The notes under the pieces: generated by a model
The model's input: only the letters and a program-made list of their open reading frames with translations
The model's database searches: none
What the model was told of the DNA's origin: nothing
Assembly (NCBI RefSeq): GCF_900091455.1
Contig: NZ_LT607412.1
Location: 2,046,001 to 2,110,000, forward strand
DNA length: 64,000 bases
Direction: 5' to 3'
Source of the DNA: Micromonospora coriariae
GTDB taxonomy: Bacteria; Actinomycetota; Actinomycetes; Mycobacteriales; Micromonosporaceae
Program-made: the position numbers and the translations under genes
Part shown: piece after piece, positions 16,843 through 25,128 of the stretch
How positions within the stretch are numbered: position 1 is the first letter of the stretch
How the letters are laid out: every line of letters begins with the position of its first letter

Positions 16843-17856
16843 TCAGATCGCTGAGGTCGACTGCGGGCGGTCGTCGCGGACGTGCACCAGCATGTCGCCG
16901 GTCTCGATCACCGCGCCGGCCCGGTCGGCCAGGCTGACCACCTTGCCCCGCCGGACCAGCGCGATCACCAGCGACTCCAGCTCACGCGGCGAACGACCCA
17001 CCTCGTCCCGCTCCGCCGACCGCATCGCCAGCGCCATGCCCTGCCCGGGGGTGAGCAGATCCTCCACCACGTCGATGAGCGGCGGCGCCGAGGTCGAGAG
17101 ACCGAGCAGCCGACCGGCGGTGGCCGAGGAGACGATCACGTGGTGCGCACCGCTCTGCTTGAGCAGCGGGGCATTCTCCGCCTCCCGGGCAGCGGCGATG
17201 ATGCGGACCTGACCGGCGGTGAGCTGCCGCACGGTCAGCGCGACCAGCACCGAGGCGTCGTCACTGTCGGTAGCGATGATCACTGCCTTCGCGTGCCGGA
17301 CGTGCGCCTCGTTGAGTACGGACGACCGGGTCGCCGAGCCCTCGATCGCGACCAGCCCGGCCGAGGTGGCCTGCCGCAGTGCGGCGCTGCTGCGCTCCAC
17401 CACCACGATTCTCGACCGGTCGAGGCCGTTCTCCATCAGGGCGGAGACCGCGCTGCGGCCCTTGGTGCCGTAGCCACAGATGATGACGTGGTCCTTCACG
17501 GTTCTCCTCCACCGCGACAGGCGACGGCCGGTCCGGTACTGCTCGGTCAGGACTTCCAGGGTGGTACCGACCAGGATGATCAGGAAGAGCACCCGGGCGG
17601 GCGTGACGAAGAGGACGTTGACCAGCCGGGCCGACGGCGCGGCCGGGGTGATGTCCCCGTAGCCGGTGGTGGAGAGCGAGACGACCGCGTAGTAGAAGCA
17701 GTCGAGCAGCGTCAGGCCGTCCTCGTTGACGTCGCGGTAGCCGTCCCGGCCCAGGTAGACCGCGCTGACCACGGCCAGGACCAGGCCCAGCGCGGCGGCC
17801 AGCCGCAGGCTCAGCGCGCTCAGCGGACCCCGTCGCTGCGCAGGAAAATGGATCAC
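16843..17856 (-). CDS. Two-TM potassium channel with RCK (TrkA-N) domain
   Basis: A 337-aa MthK/Kch-type channel. Two membrane helices (about 14-33 and 78-100) flank a pore loop with the selectivity filter STTGYGD (residues 62-68). The cytosolic half starts VIICGYGTKG (Rossmann motif of the TrkA-N/RCK domain, near 122), followed by a TrkA-C-like segment (QGMALAMRSAERDEVG onward). K+ flux is expected to be gated by nucleotide or Ca2+ binding to the RCK ring. The GTG at 17856 is the best start; longer in-frame starts cover a Pro/Arg-rich stretch without a ribosome site. It converges with the MarR gene. Confidence 0.88.
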   Translation of the reverse strand: MIHFPAQRRGPLSALSLRLAAALGLVLAVVSAVYLGRDGYRDVNEDGLTLLDCFYYAVVSLSTTGYGDITPAAPSARLVNVLFVTPARVLFLIILVGTTLEVLTEQYRTGRRLSRWRRTVKDHVIICGYGTKGRSAVSALMENGLDRSRIVVVERSSAALRQATSAGLVAIEGSATRSSVLNEAHVRHAKAVIIATDSDDASVLVALTVRQLTAGQVRIIAAAREAENAPLLKQSGAHHVIVSSATAGRLLGLSTSAPPLIDVVEDLLTPGQGMALAMRSAERDEVGRSPRELESLVIALVRRGKVVSLADRAGAVIETGDMLVHVRDDRPQSTSAI

Positions 17857-18024
17857 CCTCGGACCCGCTCCACCACTGTCACCTGCACGCCCACAACATA
17901 GCCGGTAGGCCGTACACCGCACGTCCGGGTCGCGCAGCGGACAACCGACCCCTGGCCCGCACCCGACTACCTGACGACAACGACGAACCGGTGCAGGCCG
18001 GCAGACGGAGGGGGCGCGACCCTC

Positions 18025-18537
18025 GTGACGACGAGCGGCGGACGGCGAGCCGAGGCCGACGACGAATACACCGAGTACGTGAGATCCCGGATGGTCCAGT
18101 GGCGGCGGACCGCGTACCTGATGTGCGGGGACTGGGACCGGGGCGACGACATCCTGCAACGGGTGCTCACCGAGCTGTACCGCTCCTGGAGCCGAATGCG
18201 GCAGGCCGACCACCTGGACGCGCTGGTCCGCACCATGCTGCTGCGACGGCTGATCGACGAACGGCGGTTGCGCTGGTCCCGGGTACGGCTCGGCACCGCA
18301 CTGCCCGACGTGTCGACGACCGCCACCGACCCGACCGACCGGATCACCCTGGTCGGCGCGTTGCGCCAGGTACCCCCGCGTCAACGCGCGGTGCTGGTCC
18401 TGCGGTACTTCCAGGACCTCAGCGTCGACGAGACCGCGCGGGTCATGGGCTGCACGACCGGGACCGTCAAGAGTCAGACCGCCAAAGGTCTGGCCACCCT
18501 GCGCGCCCTGCTGACCCCCAGCCTGACCGGCAACTGA
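18025..18537 (+). CDS. ECF sigma factor, SigE (ECF41-independent, short) family
   Basis: A 170-aa group 4 sigma factor of the actinobacterial SigE-family type. Region 2 covers residues 15-75 (EYVRSRMVQWRRTAYLMCGDWDRGDDILQRVL), and region 4 covers 112-162 (LRQVPPRQRAVLVLRYFQDLSVDETARVMGCTTGTVKSQTAKGLATLR). There is no extra C-terminal sensor domain. The GTG start has GGAGGGGG about 10 nt upstream. The membrane protein gene at 18549, 11 bp on, is in the same operon and is the probable anti-sigma partner. Confidence 0.9.
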   Translation: MTTSGGRRAEADDEYTEYVRSRMVQWRRTAYLMCGDWDRGDDILQRVLTELYRSWSRMRQADHLDALVRTMLLRRLIDERRLRWSRVRLGTALPDVSTTATDPTDRITLVGALRQVPPRQRAVLVLRYFQDLSVDETARVMGCTTGTVKSQTAKGLATLRALLTPSLTGN

Positions 18538-18548
18538 GAGGAGCGACG

Positions 18549-19664
18549 ATGCTGGATGAACGCCAGATTGGCGACCTGATGCTGGCCGAGATCGAATCGG
18601 CGGAGCGACCCTCCGCGCTGTTGGACGTGGGCCGTGCGATGACCACCGCGCGGCGGCAGCGCCGCCGCGCTCAGGGGCTCGGTGCGGCGCTGCTGGTGGC
18701 GGCGCTGACCGTCGGCGGGCTCACCGTCCCGGACCTGCTGATCCCGGACCGGCCACCGGCCACCGCCCCGATCGGTGCGGCGCCGGCCGGCGGCGAGACC
18801 GGCCTGCCGGTCGCGCTCACCACGGTTGACCCACAGCAGGTGTACGTCCGATTCGGTTGGCTGCCGGACGGGTTGCGCAATCTCCAGTACCAGGCCGGGC
18901 TGCTCCTCTCCGGTCCCGGCGTGCACCTAAGCGCGTCCAACGGCCGCACCGACGACCAGCGGCAGTTCGTGGCGGTCTCGCTCCTCCAGAAAGGCGTACA
19001 GCCGTCCGCCCCCCAGCGGGACAGCGGGCAACCCGCCACCGCGACTGGCACCAGCGCCGGTCCCGAACTGAACGGCGGGCCCAGCGTCTTCACCAACTAT
19101 TCCGGTGCCGAGAAGCCGGAGGCGATTCTGCGCTGGGAGTACGCCCCGAAGGGCTGGGTGCAGGTTCGGGTGTTCGGGGTGGGACCGGATGCACCGAGCG
19201 TTGCGGTGCAGGTGGCCCGTGGGCTGCGGTTCGACACGGGCCCCGTCCCGATGCCGGCGGCGGTAACGGGCGTGCCGGCCGACCTCGGGCTCATCACCGT
19301 CGACGTGAGCGAGTCACTGGACGAGCCCCGGGGCTGGTACGCCGGATGGACCTGGACCGCGGAGCCCGGTACCGACCCCGGCCGGCAGCGGGCACGGACA
19401 CTGACCGTCGGCGTCTCCCGGTACCGCCACATCACCGATCCCGCCGACAAGGCATACGTCAACCCGAACACCACTGTCGACGGGCACCCGGCGCGGTTCG
19501 GTGGACAGAACGGCAACGAGTCGCTGACCGTCTACGACGTGAACGGGGCGAACGTGACGATCGATGACAGCGCACTGCTTCCGGCCGGCGGCACCCGGGC
19601 GCTGTTTCCGGCGGTCACGCTGGTGGCCGAACCGGCCGCCTGGCACACCCACCTGTACCGCTGA
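18549..19664 (+). CDS. Single-pass membrane protein, probable anti-sigma partner
   Basis: A 371-aa protein: a short cytosolic N-terminus with ARRQRRR, one membrane helix (LGAALLVAALTVGGLTV, about 43-59), and a large extracellular part without recognised domains (Trp/Tyr-rich; PKGWVQVRVFGVG, RGWYAGWTWTAEPG). It directly follows a SigE-family sigma gene and is co-transcribed with it. No zf-HC2 anti-sigma motif (HxxxCxxC) is visible in the cytosolic part, so anti-sigma activity is inferred from position only. GAGAGGAG site before the ATG. Confidence 0.7.
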   Translation: MLDERQIGDLMLAEIESAERPSALLDVGRAMTTARRQRRRAQGLGAALLVAALTVGGLTVPDLLIPDRPPATAPIGAAPAGGETGLPVALTTVDPQQVYVRFGWLPDGLRNLQYQAGLLLSGPGVHLSASNGRTDDQRQFVAVSLLQKGVQPSAPQRDSGQPATATGTSAGPELNGGPSVFTNYSGAEKPEAILRWEYAPKGWVQVRVFGVGPDAPSVAVQVARGLRFDTGPVPMPAAVTGVPADLGLITVDVSESLDEPRGWYAGWTWTAEPGTDPGRQRARTLTVGVSRYRHITDPADKAYVNPNTTVDGHPARFGGQNGNESLTVYDVNGANVTIDDSALLPAGGTRALFPAVTLVAEPAAWHTHLYR

Positions 19665-19671
19665 GGTGTCG

Positions 19672-19699
19672 GGCCCGCGCCGATTCGACGGTGCGGGCC
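19672..19699 (+). terminator. Hairpin after the sigma/membrane-protein operon
   Basis: GGCCCGCGCCG pairs with CGGTGCGGGCC (one G-T pair) around a 6-nt loop, 8 bp after the stop codon. Confidence 0.6.
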
Positions 19700-19778
19700 T
19701 GCACGGGTCGGTCCGGACGGCCGGCGACGGGCATGATGGGGTTGTGCTTCCGACGACGACAGCGAGAGTGAGGCCGGC

Positions 19779-20276
19779 ATGTCGTTGCTGCGACGAGTGA
19801 TTGGCGGTGTGCTGCGCCGCCACCGTCAGCGCCAGGGCCGCACGCTGCGCGACCTGGCCCAGTCGGCCGGCGTCTCCGTGCCCTACCTCTCCGAGGTGGA
19901 GCGGGGCCGCAAGGAAGCCTCCTCGGAGGTGCTCGCGGCGATCTGCCGGGCGCTCGGCATCAGCCTCTCCGACCTGCTCGGGGAGGCCCGTGACGACATG
20001 CGCCGGGTCGAGCCCCGCCTGCCGGCCGCGCCGCGGGCGATGCTGACCCGACTGGAGCGGGTCGAGGTGACCCGGCGCGACACCGGCAACGCGACCCTGC
20101 TGGTGGGCCCGCGTACCGGCGGGCTGGTCCTGCACCGGGGGCCAGCGGAGAGCACGTCGGTCCTGCGCGTCGGCGCGTTGGCCACCAGCGGTGGCTCCCA
20201 CCCCGGTCCGCGTACCGCAGCTCTGTCGGGTGGCCCGCAGGCCCGGGCGGGTGCGCGGCGGCTGACCGCCGCGTAG
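19779..20276 (+). CDS. XRE-family activator, ClgR/PopR-like
   Basis: A 165-aa DNA-binding protein. The N-terminal helix-turn-helix (RRHRQRQGRTLRDLAQSAGVSVPYLSEVERGRKEASSEVLAAICRALGI, residues 13-61) closely follows ClgR, the actinobacterial activator of clp genes. The C-terminal half is longer than in ClgR and has no recognised domain. A clpP gene starts 137 bp downstream. In Streptomyces the ClgR relative PopR activates clpP3-clpP4 and is itself degraded by ClpP; the C-terminus here, RRLTAA, ends in a degron-like Ala-Ala, which fits such feedback but is inference. Confidence 0.85.
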   Translation: MSLLRRVIGGVLRRHRQRQGRTLRDLAQSAGVSVPYLSEVERGRKEASSEVLAAICRALGISLSDLLGEARDDMRRVEPRLPAAPRAMLTRLERVEVTRRDTGNATLLVGPRTGGLVLHRGPAESTSVLRVGALATSGGSHPGPRTAALSGGPQARAGARRLTAA

Positions 20277-20286
20277 GCCGCGCCGG

Positions 20287-20318
20287 TTCTGCCGTCGGCG
20301 GATCTGCCGCCGGCAGAA
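20287..20318 (+). terminator. Hairpin between the ClgR/PopR-like gene and clpP
   Basis: TTCTGCCG and CGGCAGAA form an 8-bp outer stem, continued inside by CGGC/GCCG after one mismatch. It lies 10 bp after the regulator stop and implies clpP has its own promoter or depends on read-through. Confidence 0.55.
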
Positions 20319-20413
20319 TCCCTGGGCCAGCCACCATCGCCGCGCGCACGCTGGACGGGCCGGTCCACCGGGCGGTCCCACCGCCCAGCCGGCACGGCGG
20401 AGGGCGGCTACGA

Positions 20414-21013
20414 ATGATCGACAATGGTGTACGGATGCTGGACGGCGGGCAGCCGTCCTTCGGTGACCAGGTGTTCGAGCGGCTGCTGCGGGAGCGCATC
20501 GTCTTCCTCGGCACCGAGGTGACCGAGGAATCGGCCAACCAGATCTGCGCGCAGATCCTGCTGCTCGCCGCCGAGGACGCCGAGCGGGACATCTACCTCT
20601 ACATCAACTCGCCGGGCGGCTCGGTGAGCGCCGGGATGGCCGTCTACGACACGATGCGCTACGTCCGCAACGATGTGGCCACGCTGGCACTGGGGTTCGC
20701 CGGTTCGATGGGGCAGTTCCTGCTGTGCGCCGGCGCGGCCGGCAAGCGGTACGCGCTGCCGCACTCGCGGGTGATGATGCACCAGCCATCCGGCGGGATG
20801 GGCGGCACCGCCGCGGACATCACCATCCAGGCGGAGAACATGCTGCACGTGAAGCGGACCATGCAGGAGCTGATTGCACAGCACAGTGGACGGACGCTGG
20901 ACGAGATCCAGCGGGACTGGGACCGGGACCGCTGGTTCACGGCCGAACAGGCCCTGGAGTACGGCCTGATCGACCACGTGCTCACCAGGGCCGAGCAGCT
21001 ACCGTCGGTCTGA
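20414..21013 (+). CDS. clpP: ATP-dependent Clp protease proteolytic subunit
   Basis: A 199-aa ClpP-family serine peptidase. The nucleophile Ser is in GFAGSMGQF (near residue 99), the His in RVMMHQP (near 124) and the Asp in QRDWDRDRWF (near 173). The oxyanion-loop glycines YINSPGGSVSAG are intact, so it should be active. A GGAGGG site is 9 nt before the ATG. A single clpP next to an XRE activator, without clpX or a second clpP, suggests an accessory ClpP such as the streptomycete ClpP3, rather than the housekeeping clpP1P2 pair. Confidence 0.93.
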   Translation: MIDNGVRMLDGGQPSFGDQVFERLLRERIVFLGTEVTEESANQICAQILLLAAEDAERDIYLYINSPGGSVSAGMAVYDTMRYVRNDVATLALGFAGSMGQFLLCAGAAGKRYALPHSRVMMHQPSGGMGGTAADITIQAENMLHVKRTMQELIAQHSGRTLDEIQRDWDRDRWFTAEQALEYGLIDHVLTRAEQLPSV

Positions 21014-21339
21014 CCTGTGCCAACGCCGGACGCGGCCCCCTCGATCCGCGTCCGACCAGGCACGGGCGAGCCTGAGTGGTGCCGGCCCCGATACGTCGGA
21101 GCCTATTCCCACCAGTGGGAATGGGCTCGGCTGGAAAGGCGCAGCGCATTTACGCAGATTCTCGTTACAGAGATAAGGGTGAATTCGTTGTGCCCGCCGG
21201 CCAGCTCCAGCCTTCCCGTTGGCGGCGTTCCGGCCGTGCGGGGCTCGGGGCCCGCGCGACCGATCAGCATCGGCGGCTGACTGCACCCCAGCATCGCGAT
21301 GGGGGTGATGCCGGCGGCAATCGGCCAGCGGCGGCCCGT
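21014..21339. other. clpP-lipoprotein intergenic region with A/T-rich block and inverted repeat
   Basis: 326 bp with no gene. A clear inverted repeat, ATTCCCAC-CA-GTGGGAAT, lies at 21105-21122. It is followed at about 21148-21190 by a stretch far richer in A and T than its surroundings (ATTTACGCAGATTCTCG onward). The strand and role are unknown. A regulatory site or a small RNA is possible. Confidence 0.4.
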
Positions 21340-21345
21340 TAGGGT
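21340..21345 (+). promoter_or_regulatory. -10 box of the leaderless lipoprotein gene
   Basis: TAGGGT is 7 nt before the ATG at 21353. There is no Shine-Dalgarno sequence. Confidence 0.5.
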
Positions 21346-21352
21346 CACGTCT

Positions 21353-22105
21353 ATGCGTCGACTGATCCCAACCCTTTCGATCGCCCTGGCCGTCGCCCTC
21401 GTGGCCGGCTGTGGCACCAACTCCACCGGCGACTCCACCGCGCCCGCAACGTCCAAAGCGGACCCGGTCACCGCCATCCGGCAGGCCATGGATCGCAGCC
21501 TCGCCGACACGGTCACCCTGGACGCCTCGATCAAGGCCGGCACCCAGTCGATCACGCTCAGCGGAAAGATGGACCCCGCCTCCCGGGCGGTCCAGGTCAC
21601 CGGCAACGCCCCGGAGCCGATGGAGGCCCGGCTGATCGGCGACGCCGCCTACATCAAGTCGGACTCGCTCGAGGGCGAGAAGCCGTGGATGAAGATCGAC
21701 CTCAGCAAGCTCAAGCCGACCAGCTCGCTGCGCCAGTCCTTCGACCTCAAGGCGCAGACCGGCATCATCGGCGGCGTCGTGTCCGCGCAGGAGGTGGGCG
21801 ACGGCCGTTACACCGGCACTGCCGACCTGAGCAAGGCGGCTGAGGCCGCCAGTTCCGATGGCGGCATGCGCGAGGGCCTGGAGTCGACGGCGAAGCTGGC
21901 GAAGGACCCGAAGGCGGTCCCGTTCGAAGCGACTGTCGACGCCGACGGCCGCCTCACCGCACTGTCCTACACGGTTGCCACGAAGACGGTGGGTGACCTG
22001 GTCACCGACATGCGTATGAGCAACTTCGGCGAAAAGGTGACGGTGACCGCGCCGCCCGCCAACGAGACCGAGGCCGCCTCCGCGGAGATGTACAAGTTCT
22101 TCTGA
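21353..22105 (+). CDS. Secreted lipoprotein, LppX/LprG-like
   Basis: A 250-aa exported lipoprotein. The signal peptide MRRLIPTLSIALAVALVAGC ends in a clear lipobox (VAGC, Cys20), then a Ser/Thr-rich linker. The body (residues 35-250) shows the LppX/LprA/LprG pattern: AIRQAMDRSLADTVTLDASIKAG, IGDAAYIKSD, repeated strands and a C-terminal FEATVDADGRLTALSY. That fold carries lipids in a half-barrel cavity in mycobacteria; the cargo here is unknown. The ATG is chosen because of the TAGGGT box and the signal peptide. A strong hairpin follows. Confidence 0.85.
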   Translation: MRRLIPTLSIALAVALVAGCGTNSTGDSTAPATSKADPVTAIRQAMDRSLADTVTLDASIKAGTQSITLSGKMDPASRAVQVTGNAPEPMEARLIGDAAYIKSDSLEGEKPWMKIDLSKLKPTSSLRQSFDLKAQTGIIGGVVSAQEVGDGRYTGTADLSKAAEAASSDGGMREGLESTAKLAKDPKAVPFEATVDADGRLTALSYTVATKTVGDLVTDMRMSNFGEKVTVTAPPANETEAASAEMYKFF

Positions 22106-22134
22106 GCGGTCAGCACGTCCCCGGCGTCGCCGGA

Positions 22135-22168
22135 AGCGTGGGCCGCGGGTGTTTCCGCAGCCCACGCT
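22135..22168 (+). terminator. Terminator hairpin of the lipoprotein gene
   Basis: AGCGTGGGC-C-GCGG pairs with CCGC-A-GCCCACGCT around a short GTGTTT loop, giving a 13-bp stem with one internal mismatch, 29 bp after the stop codon. Confidence 0.8.
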
Positions 22169-22252
22169 TCTGTCGCCCGACCGTCGAACGCGAGGGCCCA
22201 GTTGTCAGCCGACCAGGCATACCCATCCGCCAGACGGACGGGACGCTGGGAA

Positions 22253-22258
22253 TACACT
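22253..22258 (+). promoter_or_regulatory. -10 box of the leaderless YcxB-like gene
   Basis: TACACT is 8 nt before the ATG at 22267, with no Shine-Dalgarno sequence between. Confidence 0.45.
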
Positions 22259-22266
22259 GCCCTGCC

Positions 22267-22836
22267 ATGTCATCCGAGCAGGTCACCGTCGGCCCGGTCG
22301 AACTCAGCTACACCCTCACCAAGGACGACTGGCTCGACGGCTTCGTCGCCCACCGGCGCCATGTCCGGCGTCCCTGGCTGATCCCGGTACTCATCGTCGC
22401 CGCGCTCGTCGGGCTCCTCCCCGGGCTCATCTCTTCTGGCGGCCCCCGCGCCATGTCGGCGGCCGACGTCGCAGCCGTCGCCATGGTGGCTCTCGTCGGC
22501 CTCGGGCTCGGCCTGCTGCTGTTTCGGTTCATGGTCTCCGCCCGCTGGATCTATCGCTGGCAGGTACGGCTGCTGATGCGCGGGAATCCCTGGCTGTCCG
22601 AGCCCATCCGAGCCACCGTGGATGACACCGGGCTACGTCTCACCAGCGCAAGCCGAAGCGAAACAGCCGCCTGGTCCCAATACCTGCGGTATGTCGAGAC
22701 GGAAAAGTCGTTCGTTCTGCGCGCGTCTGAGCGGCTTGGTGCAGCGGTACTCGTGCTGCCCAAGCGCGGCCTGGTGACCGGCGATCCCGCGCGGCTACGG
22801 TCGTTGCTCGAGACAAACTGCCACCGGCGCGCTTGA
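22267..22836 (+). CDS. YcxB-like membrane protein
   Basis: A 189-aa protein with two membrane helices (about 41-58, LIPVLIVAALVGLLPGLI, and 73-92, VAAVAMVALVGLGLGLLLF). It is framed by the YcxB-like pattern: an N-terminal strand VELSYTLTKDDWLDGFVAHRR and a C-terminal cytosolic PH-like half with LRYVETEKSFVLR and VLPKRGL. The family is widespread and has no known function. The preceding gene ends in a terminator and a TACACT box precedes the start, so it is a single-gene unit. Confidence 0.8.
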   Translation: MSSEQVTVGPVELSYTLTKDDWLDGFVAHRRHVRRPWLIPVLIVAALVGLLPGLISSGGPRAMSAADVAAVAMVALVGLGLGLLLFRFMVSARWIYRWQVRLLMRGNPWLSEPIRATVDDTGLRLTSASRSETAAWSQYLRYVETEKSFVLRASERLGAAVLVLPKRGLVTGDPARLRSLLETNCHRRA

Positions 22837-23371
22837 TCACCAGCCCGGCGCCATGCAGGAAAACCCGCGCATCTGTGCCGTCCTGATGGCCAGGCATTTT
22901 CGCCCGGTCCCCCTGGCCCTCACCAGACCTTTTTGGTCGTCGCAAGATGCTCATCGGATCCAGCCCGGGAAGCGGGTCATGATTGTTCGGGCCTGCCGGC
23001 CGGTCACCCACTCCACCGGCCAGCACGGGTACGGCACCAGGCGCGGCAGCCAACGCGCATGCAGTGCCGCCCCCGGCCCAGTCCCCGCCATGGACGCAGC
23101 CCCGCCGCCTCCTCTCGGACGGTGGTCGCTGTGGTGAGCCTCGTTCACGGTGATCGACTCGATGTCAGCGATGTCGGGGTGTCCCGGGCGGCCGGATGGC
23201 CCGATATCGGCGACACCGAGTCGATCTACCTCAGCCGGTCGAGCTGGGTGCCGGATGAGCGGTGTCGACTGTTCCTGGTCGCCTTTCACTGCGCCGCCTC
23301 GGCACCGGATCTCCCTCGTCGATTGAGAGGGACGCGGCGACCAGGTGATTCTGCACCGCCCGCGGGCGGAA
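22837..23371. other. Intergenic region without a convincing gene
   Basis: 535 bp between the YcxB-like gene and the tRNA. Frames are open on both strands but none has a ribosome site together with the usual third-position bias. I see no structured RNA. Confidence 0.4.
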
Positions 23372-23400
23372 CGGTGATCGGTGATCGGTGATCGGTGATC
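23372..23400. repeat. Tandem heptamer (CGGTGAT) x4
   Basis: Four perfect copies of CGGTGAT in a row, ending 12 bp from the 3' end of the tRNA gene. The pattern looks like slippage at a GATC-containing sequence. No function is evident. Confidence 0.9.
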
Positions 23401-23412
23401 AAGGCTCTGACC

Positions 23413-23488
23413 TGGTGCCCCCGGCAGGATTCGAACCTGCGACACACGGTTTAGGAAACCGATGCTCTATCCCCTGAGCTACGAGGGC
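23413..23488 (-). tRNA. tRNA-Arg (anticodon CCT)
   Basis: The minus strand folds as a complete cloverleaf: acceptor GCCCTCG/CGGGGGC, D-arm GCTC...GAGC, anticodon loop TTCCTAA with CCT, and T-loop TTCGAAT between GCAGG and CCTGC. CCA is encoded at the 3' end (23413-23415). It decodes AGG, a rare codon in this genome. No integrase or duplicated 3' end is visible around it. Confidence 0.95.
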
Positions 23489-23800
23489 GCGAGGGCCCAG
23501 TCTAGCGACCTGGGGTTCACCTGGGCTGGCAGGGAGTGGCCCACATTCACCCACGTCATCCGGACCGCCGTTCTCCCAGCCCAGGACCACACCCGAGCAC
23601 CCGAACCCCGGGTTACGAACGGCGGTCGGCCGCAGTGATCCGCGTTGGCACCGGTTGGCATCCGCTGGAGCAGCCTCCGTGTGGCCCCCGTTGATCTTGG
23701 TGGACATGGTGGGACGGCGGGCTGGACCGGGGGTGGCTCGTGTCGATTCCTTCCGAGCCGATGGGACGGATGCGGGCGAAAAGGACGTGTCGTCGTGCTC
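23489..23800. other. Intergenic region between tRNA-Arg and the MFS gene
   Basis: 312 bp holding the tRNA promoter (minus strand). Otherwise nothing is recognisable. There is no copy of the tRNA 3' end, so no attachment site can be claimed. Confidence 0.4.
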
Positions 23801-25027
23801 CTATCCGCGATTTTCGGTGTGCGCGTAGTCCCGAGGGGGTTCGGTCTGCGTGCGCCGGCCGCGGTCCTCGCGGCGGCGGGCGGCGGCCGCGGCGAGTGCG
23901 GCCGGCACCATGAGCATCGCGACGACCCCGATGAACCCGACGGCGACCGACAGGTTCGTCAGTTCCGCCACCCCGCCGATCATGGGCGGACCGATGAGGA
24001 ACCCCGAGTAGGCGATGGTCGTGACGAACCCGATCTCCCGCTCGCCGCCGGTGCCGTCGCTGCGCCGGCCGACGGCACCGGCCAACTCGATCACCACCGG
24101 GAAGGCGAACGCCACGCCGCCGCCGGCCAGCACGTACCCGGCGTAGGTGAGCCAGGCCACCGGCACGATGGCCGCCATCAGCAGACCGATCCCGGCGAGC
24201 AGCGAGCCGGCTACCAGGATCCGGATGGCGCCGAAGCGGCGTTGGATCCGTTCGCCGAAGAGCCGGACCACTCCCATGGCGAGGCAGAAAACGGAGTACA
24301 TGATGGCGCCGGCCGCCTCGGACATGCCCCGCTCCCGGACCGCGAACAACGCCGACCAGTCGCCGTTGGACCCCTCGACGACGGCGGAGATGAACGCGAC
24401 GCTGCCCAGCAGCCACAGGACCGGGCGGCGCAGCATGCTCCGGTCGAGCCCGCCGCGCTCACGGAGGGCGCCGGTGGCCGGCTCCGCGGTCGGCACGAAC
24501 CGGATCACGACGGCGGTCACGGCCAGCGACACGAGCGCGACCAGGGTGAAGTAACGAAGCAGGTCCACGCGGTGCCCGGCGGCGACCGCGGCGGCCAGCG
24601 AGCCACCCAGCGCGCCGAAGCTGAAGCCGGCGTGGAAGACCGGCATGAGGGGCCGGTCCGCGCGGCGGATGACGGTCACGGCGGCGACGTTTATCGACAC
24701 GTCGAACACGCCGAAGGACGCGCCGAGCAGGACCAGGACGAGGGCGAGTTGTACCGGCGAGGTGACCAGCGCGAGGACGGGCAGCAGGCTCCCGGCCGCG
24801 ACGGCCGACACCAGGATCATCACCCGGGCGCCGAAGCGGGCGCACAACCGGCCCGCGACCGAGGCCGCCGCCGCCAGCCCGACGCTCGCGCCGAGCAGGA
24901 CTAGACCGAGCACCCCCGGGCTGGCGCCGATCTGTTCGGCGAGGCTAGGCATACGCGCCGCCCACGAGCCGGCGATGATCCCGTTGAGCAGGAAGACGAC
25001 GAACACCGGAACGGCCCTCGTACGCAC
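23801..25027 (-). CDS. MFS transporter (YbjJ/fucose-permease-like)
   Basis: A 408-aa, 12-helix major facilitator. The N-terminus VFVVFLLNGIIAGSWAARMPSLAEQIGAS and the loop GRLCARFGARVM follow the YbjJ-type branch, in which the first helix carries the G-x-x-x-G-S-W-A-R-P pattern. The central SVAFISAVVEGSNGDWSALF is also typical (E...DW). The substrate is not predictable; sugars or drugs are both known in this branch. GTG start with GAGGGGA 8 nt upstream. The C-terminal tail is charged and has no domain. Confidence 0.85.
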   Translation of the reverse strand: MRTRAVPVFVVFLLNGIIAGSWAARMPSLAEQIGASPGVLGLVLLGASVGLAAAASVAGRLCARFGARVMILVSAVAAGSLLPVLALVTSPVQLALVLVLLGASFGVFDVSINVAAVTVIRRADRPLMPVFHAGFSFGALGGSLAAAVAAGHRVDLLRYFTLVALVSLAVTAVVIRFVPTAEPATGALRERGGLDRSMLRRPVLWLLGSVAFISAVVEGSNGDWSALFAVRERGMSEAAGAIMYSVFCLAMGVVRLFGERIQRRFGAIRILVAGSLLAGIGLLMAAIVPVAWLTYAGYVLAGGGVAFAFPVVIELAGAVGRRSDGTGGEREIGFVTTIAYSGFLIGPPMIGGVAELTNLSVAVGFIGVVAMLMVPAALAAAAARRREDRGRRTQTEPPRDYAHTENRG

Positions 25028-25128
25028 CTGGTCATCCCCTCTCCGGCGGGCGGTCGACGCCGTCGATCGCCCGCCACGCCGGCCCCACCGTCGCCACCTC
25101 GGCCCTCAGGTCGATCCCGTCCCCTCCC

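Noticed and set aside
20340..20413. ClgR binding site before clpP
   Set aside because: I could not find the CGC-N5-GCG type motif with confidence; only GC-rich stems are present.
21103..21606. Minus-strand frame reading ISVTRICVNALRLSS near its end, like a regulatory leader peptide
   Set aside because: No start codon with a ribosome site lies close enough; the open frame begins inside the lipoprotein gene.
23372..23400. Tandem repeat considered as a CRISPR or integrative-element boundary
   Set aside because: The units are 7 bp without spacers, and there is no cas gene, integrase or duplicated tRNA end.
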